DNA of 64,000 nucleotides from Microbacterium sp. MM2322 (GTDB lineage: Bacteria > Actinomycetota > Actinomycetes > Actinomycetales > Microbacteriaceae): positions 868,001-932,000 of the forward strand of contig NZ_OZ075067.1 of NCBI RefSeq assembly GCF_964186585.1. The letters run 5' to 3'. The translations under genes were made by a program, and so were the position numbers. The notes beneath the pieces were generated by a model. It worked only from the letters and a program-made list of their open reading frames with translations. It had not been told where the DNA came from and did no database searches. Shown in pieces: positions 35,949 to 44,994 of the stretch (positions are counted from its first letter, which is position 1; each line of letters begins with the position of its first letter).

Positions 35949-38192
35949 TCAGCGGATCTCGAACGAGACCGCCTGCAGCACCTCGTTGCGGGACGACGGC
36001 CCGATGAGGAGCTCGAACTCCCCGGGTTCCACGATGCGGCGGCCGGCCGCATCCACGATCGTGCACTCCGACGCCGGCAGGTCGATCTCGACCGTGGCGC
36101 TGTCGCCTGCGGCGATGTCGACGTGGCGGAACATCTTCAGCTCCTTGTCGGCCCAGCTGACCGACGTCACCGTGTCGCGGACGTAGACCTGCACCACCTC
36201 GTGCGCCGGGCGCTCGCCGGTGTTCCGCAGCGTCAGACGCGCCCGCACGGTGTCGCCGGCCGAAACGACGGGCGTCAGGACCTCCGCGTCGCCGTACTCG
36301 ACGGTCGTGTACGAGAGCCCGTCGCCGAAGGCGAACGCCGGCTCCTGCGTGAGGTCGGCGTAGCGGTCGCCGTGCTGGCCGCGGATCTGGTTGTAGTACG
36401 TCGGCTGCTGGCCGGCGTGGCGGGCGAACGAGATCGGCAGACGCCCTGCGGGATCGATCTCGCCGAGCAGCAGCTCCGCGATCGCGCGTCCGCCCTGCAT
36501 CCCCGGGTTCGCGACCCAGATGACGGATGCCTTCCGCACCGACTCCGGCAAGATGAGCGGCTTCGACGCCATCAGCACGACGACGAGCGGCGTGCCCGTC
36601 GCCGCCAGGGCGTCGAGGAGAGCCCGCTGCCCGCCGATCAGATCGAGCGTCGCGGTCGAGCGACCCTCGCCGACGAGCTCGATGCGATCGCCGACGACCG
36701 CGACGACGACGTCCGACCGCTCCGCGAGAGCGACCGCCTCGGCGATCTCCGCGGCGTCCGGTTCCTCGGGTGCGACGACGGGCGGTCGTGGCTGCCCGTC
36801 CGGGAACACACCTGCGGGGTCGTCGGCGAGGGTCAGGATGCCGGCGCCCCGCGCGTGCTCGACGGTGCTGCCCTCGGGGGCGAGCTCTCGCAGCCCGTCG
36901 AGGACGGTCGTGATCTGCGCGCGCGGGTGGCCGTCCGGCATCCAATCGACCTGCCCGGAGGAGCCCGCCCAGTCGCCGAGCTGCGTCTGCGCGTCGTCGG
37001 CGAGCGGGCCGACGAGGGCGATGCGGCGTGTGGCGGGCGCCAGCGGCAGCGTGCCGTCGTTGCGGAGCAGCACGAGCGAGCGCCGGGCGATCTCGAGGTT
37101 GAGGTCGGTGTGGTCGTCCCGCGCGACGACGGCGGCGATGCGCTCCCGGTCGGGCAGGCGCGGGTTCTCGAACAGTCCGAAGCGGAACTTCAGCGCCAGG
37201 ATGCGCGAGACGGCCTGATCGATGTCGGCCTCGGACAGCATCCCGCGGTCGACCGCTTCGAGGGCGCCCGCGAAGAAACCGGGCGTCGTCATCACCATGT
37301 CGTTGCCCGCCTTCACAGCGGCGGCGGCAGCGTGGGCGTAGTCGGGCTGAACCTTCTGCTCCCACACCATCCGGCCGATGTTGTCCCAGTCCGTGATGAG
37401 CGTGCCGGTGTAGCCCCACTCGCCGCGGAGCACGTCGCTGAGCAGCCAGTCGTTCACCGTGATCGGCACGCCGTCGGTGGTCTGGTAGCCGAGCATGAAG
37501 GTGCGGCATCCCTCCCGCGCGACGCGTTCGAACGGCGGCAGGAACCAGGACCGGAGCTTGCGGCGCGAGATGTCGGCTTCGCTCGCATCGCGGCCGCCCT
37601 GCGTCTCGGAGTAGCCCGCGAAGTGCTTGGCAGTCGCGAGGATCGCGTCGGGGTCGTCGAGGCCGTCGCCCTGGTAGCCGCGCACCATCGCCGAGGCGAG
37701 CTCGCCGATGAGGAACGGGTCCTCGCCGAACGTCTCGCCGACGCGGCCCCAGCGGAGGTCGCGCGCGATGCAGAGGACGGGGGAGAAGGTCCAGTGGATG
37801 CCGGTGGCCGCCACCTCGGCCGCGGTCGCCTTGGCGACGCGCTCGACCAGGGTGGGATCCCACGACGCCGCCATGCCGAGCTGTGTCGGGAAGATCGTCG
37901 CTCCCTCCCAGAACGAGTGCCCGTGGATGCAGTCCTCTGCGACGAGGAGCGGAATCCGCAGCCGGGTCTGAGCGGTGAGCTCGGCGGCGCGGAGCACCTT
38001 CTCGGGGGACGTGTGGAGGATCGAGCCGGCGTGGCGCTCGTTCACGATGTGCTCGAGGTCCTCGCGGGCGTCGAACTGCATCATCTGCCCGATCTTCTCG
38101 GGCAGCGTCATCCGTCCGAGGAGGTCGGCGACGCGGTCGTCGACGGAGAGCGACGCGTCGAGGTAGGCGTCGGCGATGTCGACACTCGTCAT
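35949..38192 (-). CDS. Glycoside hydrolase family 3 beta-glucosidase
   Basis: A 747-residue GH3 enzyme that removes terminal non-reducing sugars from beta-linked oligosaccharides. TIM-barrel domain: RWGRVGETFGEDPFL, AKHFAGY and LITDWDNIG, with the nucleophile Asp in the TDW motif. The alpha/beta sandwich domain (about 380-600) and C-terminal fibronectin-III-like domain (about 660-745) follow. No signal peptide, so it acts on imported oligosaccharides. The real start is ATG 38192, overlapping the upstream permease stop; the longer open frame to 38825 is antiparallel-frame artefact. Last gene of the Opp-type import operon. Confidence 0.92.
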   Translation of the reverse strand: MTSVDIADAYLDASLSVDDRVADLLGRMTLPEKIGQMMQFDAREDLEHIVNERHAGSILHTSPEKVLRAAELTAQTRLRIPLLVAEDCIHGHSFWEGATIFPTQLGMAASWDPTLVERVAKATAAEVAATGIHWTFSPVLCIARDLRWGRVGETFGEDPFLIGELASAMVRGYQGDGLDDPDAILATAKHFAGYSETQGGRDASEADISRRKLRSWFLPPFERVAREGCRTFMLGYQTTDGVPITVNDWLLSDVLRGEWGYTGTLITDWDNIGRMVWEQKVQPDYAHAAAAAVKAGNDMVMTTPGFFAGALEAVDRGMLSEADIDQAVSRILALKFRFGLFENPRLPDRERIAAVVARDDHTDLNLEIARRSLVLLRNDGTLPLAPATRRIALVGPLADDAQTQLGDWAGSSGQVDWMPDGHPRAQITTVLDGLRELAPEGSTVEHARGAGILTLADDPAGVFPDGQPRPPVVAPEEPDAAEIAEAVALAERSDVVVAVVGDRIELVGEGRSTATLDLIGGQRALLDALAATGTPLVVVLMASKPLILPESVRKASVIWVANPGMQGGRAIAELLLGEIDPAGRLPISFARHAGQQPTYYNQIRGQHGDRYADLTQEPAFAFGDGLSYTTVEYGDAEVLTPVVSAGDTVRARLTLRNTGERPAHEVVQVYVRDTVTSVSWADKELKMFRHVDIAAGDSATVEIDLPASECTIVDAAGRRIVEPGEFELLIGPSSRNEVLQAVSFEIR

Positions 38193-39202
38193 TCGCGGGC
38201 CTCCCGGCGAGTGGTGGGGACCTCGACGGTACGGACGGCGGTGACGGCGTCGTTGACGTTCAGGCCCTTCTTCTTCATCGCGCGGGCGCGCTCGCCGGCG
38301 GAACGCAGGCGCGGGTTGACGTACTCGTCGATGCCGAAGTTGATGAGCGACAGCGCCACCCCGATGGCGGCGATGCAGAGCCCCGGGGGCAGGTACCACC
38401 ACCACTGGTTCTGGCGGAACGCGCCCTGCGCGCTCGCCCAGTTGAGGATCGTGCCCCAGTTGTACGTGTTCACCGGGATGACGCCGATGTACGACAGCGT
38501 CGTGAGGCCGAGGATGGCGGCGGTCACCGTGCCGACGAAGCTCGCCGCGATGAGCGCCATGAGGTTCGGCAGCATCTCGACGGTGATGATGCGGCGGAGC
38601 GGCTCGCCGTTCGCGCGGGCGGCCTGGATGAAGTCGCGGTTGCGCAGCGACATGGTCTGCGCACGGAGGACGCGCGCGCCCCAGGCCCAGCCGGTGATGC
38701 CGAGGACGGCGGCGATGAGGATGAGCGGCGGCTCCTCGAACATCGACGCGACGATGATGATGAGCGGCAACCCCGGGATGACGAGGAACACGTTCGTCAG
38801 CGCCGAGAGGCCCTCGCTCTTCCACCCGCGGACGTAGCCGGAGACGACCCCGACGACGATGGCGATGAAGGTCGCGAGGATCGCGGCGAGGAAGCCGACG
38901 ACGATGACGCCGCGTGTGCCGAAGATGACCTGGCTGAGGACGTCCTCACCGATATGGGTGGTGCCGAGCCAGTGCTCGGCGGACGGCGGTTGGAACCGCG
39001 CCGTGTTGTCGACCTGAGTGGGCGAGAACGGTGCGAGCACGTCGGCGAAGATCGCGATGAGGACGAAGAAGCCGAGGATGACGAGGCCCGTGATGGACTT
39101 GGCGTTGCGGAACATCGCGAACGCCGATCCGAGGCGGGCCCAGAACGTGTTCGGCGTCGGGTCCTCGGTGCTGGCCATGCGGATCGTGGCGGTGGTGGTC
39201 AT
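38189..39202 (-). CDS. Opp/Dpp-type ABC transporter permease (DppC type)
   Basis: A 337-residue permease. The N-terminal cytoplasmic arm, first helix and conserved PFSPTQVDN loop are typical of OppC/DppC. The EAA-type loop is IQAARANGEPLRRIITVEMLP. A C-terminal cytoplasmic tail of about 45 residues is Lys/Arg-rich. The context with GH3 suggests oligosaccharides rather than peptides. It overlaps the GH3 start by 4 nt and is 2 bp from dppB-like. Confidence 0.88.
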   Translation of the reverse strand: MTTTATIRMASTEDPTPNTFWARLGSAFAMFRNAKSITGLVILGFFVLIAIFADVLAPFSPTQVDNTARFQPPSAEHWLGTTHIGEDVLSQVIFGTRGVIVVGFLAAILATFIAIVVGVVSGYVRGWKSEGLSALTNVFLVIPGLPLIIIVASMFEEPPLILIAAVLGITGWAWGARVLRAQTMSLRNRDFIQAARANGEPLRRIITVEMLPNLMALIAASFVGTVTAAILGLTTLSYIGVIPVNTYNWGTILNWASAQGAFRQNQWWWYLPPGLCIAAIGVALSLINFGIDEYVNPRLRSAGERARAMKKKGLNVNDAVTAVRTVEVPTTRREARE

Positions 39203-39204
39203 GT

Positions 39205-40284
39205 TCAGGCCTCCGTCTGGCGGGTGCGCGGGTCGAGGAACGCGTAAGCGATGTCGGCGAGGATGTTCGCCACCAGCACCGACAGCGTGATGACCAGGAA
39301 GACGCCCTGCATGAGCGCGTAGTCCTTGCCGTTGGTGGCATCCAGCAGCAGCTTTCCGACGCCGGGGTAGCTGAAGACCATCTCCATGACGATCGTTCCG
39401 CCGACGATGAAGCCGATCGACAGTGCGAAGCTCTGGATCTGGGGGAGGACCGCGTTGCGGGCGGCGTAGCGCCACAGCACGCGCGAGTTCGGCATGCCTT
39501 TGGCCTGCGCGACCGTGATGTAGTCCTCGTCGAGGACCGTGAGCATCATGTTGCGCATGCCGAGCATCCAGCCGCCGAGGGAGGCGATGATGATCGTCAC
39601 TGCGGGGAGCGTCCCGTGGTGGATCACCTGCCCGATGAACTCGGGGGTGAGCTCGGGCGAGTAGCCGACGCCGTACGCCTTGCCGATCGGGAACCACTTG
39701 AGGTTGACCGAGAAGAGGGCGATGGCGAGCAGCCCCAGCCAGAAGTACGGGATGGTGCTGAGGAAGGTCGTGATCGGGATCATGACCTCGGAGCGGCTGC
39801 CGCGGCGCCACCCGATGACGGCGCCTCCGATCGTGCCGATGAGGAACGAGATGATCGTGGCGAAACCGACGAGTCCCACCGTCCACGGGAGGGCCTGGCT
39901 GATGACCTCGCCGACGGGGCGGAGGCCGTGCAGGAGCGAGACGCCGAGGTCGCCGCGGAGCATGAGGGCCCAATAGTCGATGTACTGCTGCCACATCGAC
40001 TTGTCGGTGTCGATGCCGAGCAGGGCGCGGAGCGCGTCGGCCGCCTCGGGCGTGACGTTGCGGTTGCGGGCCAGGTACTGGTCGACCGCGTCGCCCTTCA
40101 TGAGGCGGGGCAGGAAGAAGTTGATCGTGATCGCGGCCCACAGCGTGAAGAGGTAGAACAGGGCGCGGCTGCCGAGGAAGCGCCACGGGATGCGGGAGCG
40201 TCCTTTGACGGCGGTGGTCGCGGTCGTGCCGACCTCGAGCGCGTCGGGCGTCTCGACGGGCAGTTGGGGTTCGACGGCGGTCAT
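39205..40284 (-). CDS. Opp/Dpp-type ABC transporter permease (DppB type)
   Basis: A 359-residue permease with six helices and a large extracytoplasmic loop after helix 1, typical of OppB/DppB. The EAA-type loop is TVAQAKGMPNSRVLWRYAARN, and FSYPGVGKLLLDAT is a family signature. It starts at ATG 40284, overlapping the ATPase stop (ATGA), within a tight five-gene string. Confidence 0.88.
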   Translation of the reverse strand: MTAVEPQLPVETPDALEVGTTATTAVKGRSRIPWRFLGSRALFYLFTLWAAITINFFLPRLMKGDAVDQYLARNRNVTPEAADALRALLGIDTDKSMWQQYIDYWALMLRGDLGVSLLHGLRPVGEVISQALPWTVGLVGFATIISFLIGTIGGAVIGWRRGSRSEVMIPITTFLSTIPYFWLGLLAIALFSVNLKWFPIGKAYGVGYSPELTPEFIGQVIHHGTLPAVTIIIASLGGWMLGMRNMMLTVLDEDYITVAQAKGMPNSRVLWRYAARNAVLPQIQSFALSIGFIVGGTIVMEMVFSYPGVGKLLLDATNGKDYALMQGVFLVITLSVLVANILADIAYAFLDPRTRQTEA

Positions 40285-41090
40285 CGGGCACCTCCGGGCA
40301 GTCCCGGAGCCGACGCGAAGTGGCTCTCGGGATCGGGGGACGCAGCGCGGAGCTCCTGCGTGTAGGGGTTCTGGGGACGCAGGATCACGTCGTCGGCGGT
40401 GCCGCTCTCGACGACCTTGCCCTGGTTGAGCACGAGGATCTCGTCGCTGAAGTGCCGCGCGGTCGCGAGGTCGTGGGTGATGTAGAGCACCCCGAGTCCC
40501 TCTTCGCGCTGCAGGTCGGCGAGGAGGTTGAGGACGCCCATGCGGATCGACACGTCGAGCATCGACACCGGTTCGTCGGCGACGAGCAGGCGGGGGCGGG
40601 ATGCCAGGGCTCGGGCGATCGCGACGCGTTGCCGCTGCCCGCCGGAGAGTTCGTGAGGGCGGCGGTCGATGACCGTGTCGGGCTCGAGCCGCACACGCTC
40701 GAGCAGCCGGCGCACCTCGCCTTCGACATCCTTCTTCGGGACCACGTTGTCGAGGCGCAGCGGCCGTTCGACGTGGTGACGGATGGAGTGGTACGGGTTC
40801 AGCGACGCGAACGGGTCCTGGAACACCATCCGGAGCTGCTGCCGGTAGTCGCGCAGGCCCTTGCCGCGGCGGGGGATGGGCTTCCCGTCGAGACGGACCT
40901 CGCCGCTCGTGGGTGTCTCGAGCTGGGTGAGGATCTTGGCGATCGTGGACTTGCCGCTGCCGGACTGGCCGACGAGGCCGATCGTCTGACCGGACGAGAG
41001 GGTGAACGAGACGTCGTCGAGGGCCTTCATCTGGCCGGCTCCGCGGACGTGGTACACCTTCGTGACGCTGTCGAACTCGAGTGTGGTCAT
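40281..41090 (-). CDS. Opp/Dpp-type ABC transporter ATP-binding protein (OppF type)
   Basis: A 269-residue ATPase: Walker A GQSGSGKST, signature ELSGGQRQRVAIARAL, Walker B RLLVADEPVSMLD and switch His in YITHDL. It forms the nucleotide-binding pair with the neighbouring ATPase. The usual OppF C-terminal Cys-rich/oligopeptide segment is short. It overlaps genes on both sides by 4 nt. Confidence 0.9.
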   Translation of the reverse strand: MTTLEFDSVTKVYHVRGAGQMKALDDVSFTLSSGQTIGLVGQSGSGKSTIAKILTQLETPTSGEVRLDGKPIPRRGKGLRDYRQQLRMVFQDPFASLNPYHSIRHHVERPLRLDNVVPKKDVEGEVRRLLERVRLEPDTVIDRRPHELSGGQRQRVAIARALASRPRLLVADEPVSMLDVSIRMGVLNLLADLQREEGLGVLYITHDLATARHFSDEILVLNQGKVVESGTADDVILRPQNPYTQELRAASPDPESHFASAPGLPGGAR

Positions 41091-41911
41091 CGGACGACGA
41101 CCCCCCTTTCACCGGTCAGCCGCGGGAACGAGGACAACAGCGTGCGCGTGTACTCGTGCTGCGGGGCGGTCCAGATGCGCTCGGCGGTGTCGATCTCGAC
41201 GATCTCGCCCTTGCGCATGATGGCGATGCGGTCGCTGATCTCCAGAAGCAGCGGCAGGTCGTGGGTGATGAAGATGACGGAGAAGCCGAACTCGTGTCGC
41301 AACTGCGAGATCTGCTTGAGGATCTCGCGCTGGACGAGGACGTCGAGCGCGGTGGTGGGCTCGTCCATGATCATCAGCTGCGGTCGGAGGGCGAGCGCCA
41401 TGGCGATCATGACGCGCTGGCGCATCCCGCCGGAGAGTTCGTGCGGGTACGAACGGCTGCGGGCGGCACCGACCTTGACGATCTCGAGCAGCTCCTTCAC
41501 CGCGTCGCGGCGCGCGGCCCGGCTCATGTCGGGGCGGTGCACCTCGAAAACGTCGGCGAGCTGCGAGCCGATCGTGGCGACCGGGTTGAGGGCGTTCATC
41601 GCTCCCTGGAAGACCATCGAGATCTTGTCCCAGCGGAAACGGCGCATCTCTTCCGGATCGAGCGAGTTGACGTCGATGTCCTCGCCGGAGACATCGCGGA
41701 AGGTGACGGAACCGCTGGAGATGACGGCGGGCGCCTTCAACAGGCGCTGCACACCGTAGGCGAGAGTGGTCTTTCCGCATCCGCTTTCGCCGGCGAGGCC
41801 GAGGATCTCGCCGCGGCGCAGTTCGAGGCTGACGTGGGTGACGGCTTCGACCGGGGGGTCGACGTCGTAGACGACCGAGAAGTCGTCGACGGACAGTAAC
41901 GAATCGCGCAT
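41087..41911 (-). CDS. Opp/Dpp-type ABC transporter ATP-binding protein (OppD type)
   Basis: A 274-residue ATPase: Walker A GESGCGKTT, signature ELSGGMRQRVMIAMAL, Walker B LMIMDEPTTALD and switch His in FITHDL. ATG 41911 (MRDSLLSVDDFSV) was chosen over a 20-codon extension that lies in the gap after the binding-protein gene. The Q-loop region MVFQGAMNALNPV is typical of OppD. Confidence 0.9.
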   Translation of the reverse strand: MRDSLLSVDDFSVVYDVDPPVEAVTHVSLELRRGEILGLAGESGCGKTTLAYGVQRLLKAPAVISSGSVTFRDVSGEDIDVNSLDPEEMRRFRWDKISMVFQGAMNALNPVATIGSQLADVFEVHRPDMSRAARRDAVKELLEIVKVGAARSRSYPHELSGGMRQRVMIAMALALRPQLMIMDEPTTALDVLVQREILKQISQLRHEFGFSVIFITHDLPLLLEISDRIAIMRKGEIVEIDTAERIWTAPQHEYTRTLLSSFPRLTGERGVVVR

Positions 41912-41998
41912 CAGTGCGTGCTCGCTTTCGTGGAGATGAGCAGGAGTGGCGGGACGGATGCCGCGGGCCATGCGGCATCCGTCCCACCGTCGGTCGGA

Positions 41999-43660
41999 TT
42001 ACTCTTTGGGCTTCAGCTTCGTCAGGATCTGAACGACGCCGACCTGCGTCGGGTCACCCGCGGCGTACTGGTCGTCCTCCGAGGGCCAGCCGACGTAGTT
42101 GCGCGTGTTGAACTCGCCGAGGAGCGGGTGAGCACCCAGCGGGATGGCGGGGACGTTCTCGACGAACGCCTTCTGCAGGACGGCGCCGGCCTCGGCGCGC
42201 TCCGCATCGGATGCCGCGTTGGCGTACGTGTTCAGCGCCTCGGTGACTGTCGGGTCGTCGAAACGCCCGAAGTTGAAGGACGCCTTGTCGTCGACGATCC
42301 ACTTGGGGTCCATGGTCGACGTGTACAGGCCGTACGCGTTGCCGGTGTCCTCGAGCCAGTGGATGATCGCGTCGAAGTTGCCTTCCTGCTTGCTGGCGTC
42401 CCAGCCGCCGAAGTCGGGCTGGTCGACGTTCACCTTGATGCCGAGCGCCTTCTCGAGCTCCTCGGACATGAGGGCCTGCTCGGTGTTCCAGTCGCTCCAG
42501 CCGGCGGGGACCGAGACCGAGAACTCGACGGCCTCACCGTCGGGGTCGGTCAGCGCGCCGCTCTTCCAGGTGTAGCCGGCGTCGGTCAGGACCTCCTTGG
42601 CTTTGTCGACGTCGACCGAGTAGTTGTCGTCCTTGTACTCGTCGATGATCTCGCTCTCGAGCACGGAGCTGAGGCCGGTCTTGTTCCAGATCGCCTCGCT
42701 CGCACCCTCGCGGGCGATGTCGACGTAGGCCTGCCGGTCGATCGTCCACGCGAGCGCTTCGCGGAGGGCGGGGTCGTTGAAGGGCTTCTTCTGCAGGTTC
42801 ATGAAGAGCGTGCCGGCACCCGGGGTGGGCGAGACCAGGAACACGTTGTCCGGGTCGGCGGCGAGGTAGCTCTCCTCGACCTGCGGGATGAAGGCCTGCG
42901 CCCAGTCGGCGTCGCCCGAGACGAGCGCGGTGGTGAGAGCGGCGTTGTCACCGTAGGAGACGTAGTTCAGCTGCGGGACGGCGAGGTCGCCACCCCAGTA
43001 GTCGGGGTTCGCCTTGAGGGAGACGGACTCGGTCGACCAGTTGGACATGACGTACGGGCCGGTGCCGACGAGCTTGCCCTCATCGGTGAGGGGGTCGGTG
43101 TTCGGGTCCTCGATGTCCTTCCAGATGTGCTCCGGGACGATCGGGGTGTGCAGGACGCGGCCCTGCGAGGTGAACTTCGAGCTCGAGAAGGTCAGCACGA
43201 CCGTGTCGCCGTCGGCCTTGACGTCGGTGACGCCGAGAGCGCCGGTGTCGGTCAGCTTGCCGCTGAGGTACTGGGTGAAGGTGAAAACGACGTCGTCGGC
43301 GGTGAAGTCCTCACCGTCGCTCCACTTCACGCCGCTGCGAGGCGTGACGGTGAGCTGCGTGTAATCGGCGTTCCATTGCACCTTCTCGGCGAGCCACGGG
43401 GTCGTCTTGAGGTCGCCGGTCGGGTTGACGAGGGCGAGGGGCTCGAAGATGACCTTGGCGTAGCCGTAGCGCTGGCCGGCCGAGTCTCCGAGGTAGGGGT
43501 TGTGGGATTCGGTGGTGATCGCGCCGTCGGGCTTCGCGATCGTCAGGGCGGCCCCGGAGCCGTTGCTTCCGGATTCGTCGTTTCCTCCGCCGGCGGCGCA
43601 GCCGGTGAGGATGAGTGCCGCGGTGAGACCGGCGGCGGCGAGGGAGGTTTTCAGCCTCAT
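41999..43660 (-). CDS. ABC transporter substrate-binding lipoprotein (family 5)
   Basis: A 553-residue receptor of the OppA/DppA family. Signal peptide MRLKTSLAAAGLTAALILTGC has lipobox LTGC, followed by a Gly/Ser/Asn linker. The SBP5 pattern GVKWSDGEDFTADDVVFTF lies near residue 100. Family 5 proteins bind peptides, nickel or oligosaccharides; the operon partner GH3 points to a beta-glucan or cello-oligosaccharide ligand (inference). First gene of the six-gene minus-strand operon, behind a promoter overlapped by a TetR-like operator. Confidence 0.9.
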   Translation of the reverse strand: MRLKTSLAAAGLTAALILTGCAAGGGNDESGSNGSGAALTIAKPDGAITTESHNPYLGDSAGQRYGYAKVIFEPLALVNPTGDLKTTPWLAEKVQWNADYTQLTVTPRSGVKWSDGEDFTADDVVFTFTQYLSGKLTDTGALGVTDVKADGDTVVLTFSSSKFTSQGRVLHTPIVPEHIWKDIEDPNTDPLTDEGKLVGTGPYVMSNWSTESVSLKANPDYWGGDLAVPQLNYVSYGDNAALTTALVSGDADWAQAFIPQVEESYLAADPDNVFLVSPTPGAGTLFMNLQKKPFNDPALREALAWTIDRQAYVDIAREGASEAIWNKTGLSSVLESEIIDEYKDDNYSVDVDKAKEVLTDAGYTWKSGALTDPDGEAVEFSVSVPAGWSDWNTEQALMSEELEKALGIKVNVDQPDFGGWDASKQEGNFDAIIHWLEDTGNAYGLYTSTMDPKWIVDDKASFNFGRFDDPTVTEALNTYANAASDAERAEAGAVLQKAFVENVPAIPLGAHPLLGEFNTRNYVGWPSEDDQYAAGDPTQVGVVQILTKLKPKE

Positions 43661-43744
43661 TGCTTCTCCTTCATGTGTGGTCCCGGCGCCGCGAAAAGAC
43701 CTCCGAAGGAGTGCCACTCGGCGCTGAGTGTGATTGCATGGGAA

Positions 43745-43773
43745 AACTTACAATCAAGTAAGTAAGTTCACAA
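43745..43773 (-). promoter_or_regulatory. Promoter and candidate TetR operator of the Opp-type operon
   Basis: On the minus strand TTGTGA (43773-43768) and TAAGTT (43750-43745) are separated by exactly 17 nt, a good -35/-10 pair for the binding-protein gene. The same stretch is an inverted repeat, AACTTAC-N10-GTAAGTT (43745-43768, 24 bp, perfect 7-bp arms); a second GTAAGT copy inside gives an alternative 18-bp palindrome (43746-43763). A bound repressor would sit between -35 and -10. Confidence 0.72.
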
Positions 43774-43840
43774 CCTCCAATGATGCGGGCTGCGGGGATC
43801 TGCGTAATATCTGACCTGCATCTGGGGAAGAAGGCGGATC

Positions 43841-44482
43841 ATGGTCGACAGTCGACACCAGACGAAGTCGCGTCCTGCGACGCTCGTCCGTCGCCGCGAG
43901 ATACTCGACGCGGCGCAGGAGATCTTCGGGTCCAAGGGGTTCGCGAACGGGACTCTGCAAGACATCGCCGAGCAGGTCGGGATGACGCATGCCGGCATCC
44001 TGCATCACTTCGGTTCGAAGGATCAGCTGCTGCTCGAAGTGCTCGAGCACCGCGACCAGACGGACGTCGTCGACCTCGATGGGGGACGCATCCCCGGTGG
44101 GATGGAACTGTTCCGTCACCTCGTCCACACGGCGATCGTGAATATGCAGCGCGCGGGGATCGTGCAGGCCTACGCGGTGCTGTCGGCGGAGTCCGTCACC
44201 GACGACCACCCCGGCCGGGCCTACTTCGAGCACCGCTACACCGTGCTCCGCAAGGACCTCCGCGAAGCGTTCGAGCGGGTGTGCGAGGAGCGGAAGATCA
44301 CAGACCCCGGATCGATCGCGCACGGCTCCGCGGCGATCCTCGCCGTGATGGACGGGCTGCAGGTGCAGTGGCTGCTCGATCCGTCCGCGGTGGACCTCGG
44401 CCGGGCGTCCGAGTTCGCGATCGAGGCGATCGTCGCGGCCGTCGTGGAGCCGCGCGGGTCGGTGCTCGCGGAACCCGCCTGA
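43841..44482 (+). CDS. TetR-family regulator (paralogue of the one at 32071)
   Basis: A 213-residue regulator. Helix-turn-helix at about 18-65 (ILDAAQEIFGSKGFANGTLQ then IAEQVGMTHAGILHHFGSK), then a ligand domain with VLSAESVTDDHPGRAYFEHR and MDGLQVQWLLDPSAVD. It is divergent from the Opp-type operon. TAATAT at 43805-43810 is a near-consensus -10 and GGGGAAGAAGG a ribosome site. It probably represses the oligosaccharide importer and GH3. Similarity to the TetR at 32071 suggests duplication of a regulator-operator pair for two related sugar operons. Confidence 0.88.
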   Translation: MVDSRHQTKSRPATLVRRREILDAAQEIFGSKGFANGTLQDIAEQVGMTHAGILHHFGSKDQLLLEVLEHRDQTDVVDLDGGRIPGGMELFRHLVHTAIVNMQRAGIVQAYAVLSAESVTDDHPGRAYFEHRYTVLRKDLREAFERVCEERKITDPGSIAHGSAAILAVMDGLQVQWLLDPSAVDLGRASEFAIEAIVAAVVEPRGSVLAEPA

Positions 44483-44497
44483 GATCTTCTCCGCCGA

Positions 44498-44524
44498 TGT
44501 CGATTCCACGCGGGCCCGTTCGAC
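44498..44524 (+). promoter_or_regulatory. ECF42-type promoter upstream of the YciI/DGPF gene
   Basis: TGTCGA (44498-44503), then 17 nt, then CGAC (44521-44524). I recall TGTCGA as the -35 and a CGA/CGTC-like -10 as the target motif reported for ECF42 sigma factors in Streptomyces. The position, 50 nt before the YciI gene that precedes the sigma gene, indicates autoregulation. Confidence 0.6.
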
Positions 44525-44573
44525 GCGATAGTGAGTGGGACGAGAAACGTCCCCCGGAACTGAGGAGACACCC

Positions 44574-44990
44574 ATGAAGCACATGCTGATCATGCGGAGC
44601 ACGCCGGCTGCGACCGAGACTTTCGCCGAGACGGACTTCGAGGCCGTCATCAACGCGATGGGCGCCTACAACGAGTCGATGATCAACGCCGGCGTGCTGG
44701 TCGGCGGCGACGGTCTCGCCCCCGAGCCCGGGTACGTCGTCGACTTCGACGGTGAGACGCCGGTCGTCAGCGACGGCCCGTACGGCGAGATCCACGAACT
44801 GTTCAACGGGTTCTGGATCGTGCAGACGGCGACCGCCGAAGAAGCGCTCGAGTGGGCGAAGCGTGCCCCGCTCACACGCGGCAGCAAGCTCGAAGTCCGC
44901 CGCGTGACCGACGAGAGCGACTTCGCGGACTTCGCCGACAACGAGTACATCGAGAAGGAGAAGGGCTGGCGCGCGGACCAGGCCCAGTGA
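44574..44990 (+). CDS. YciI-family (DGPF domain) protein
   Basis: A 138-residue protein with the YCII/DGPF fold: MKHMLIMRSTPA at the start and the family motif as SDGPYGEIHEL around residue 64, followed by GFWIVQTATAEEALEWAK. DGPF proteins are small, ferredoxin-like-fold proteins almost always encoded beside ECF42 sigma factors; their biochemical role is unknown. The ATG at 44574 has TGAGGAG about 7 nt upstream. The sigma gene starts 4 nt after its stop. Confidence 0.88.
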   Translation: MKHMLIMRSTPAATETFAETDFEAVINAMGAYNESMINAGVLVGGDGLAPEPGYVVDFDGETPVVSDGPYGEIHELFNGFWIVQTATAEEALEWAKRAPLTRGSKLEVRRVTDESDFADFADNEYIEKEKGWRADQAQ

Positions 44991-44994
44991 CCCG

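Noticed and set aside
36123..38837. 904-codon open frame opposite the GH3 gene
   Set aside because: Same high-GC antisense effect; the minus-strand GH3 motifs are unambiguous.
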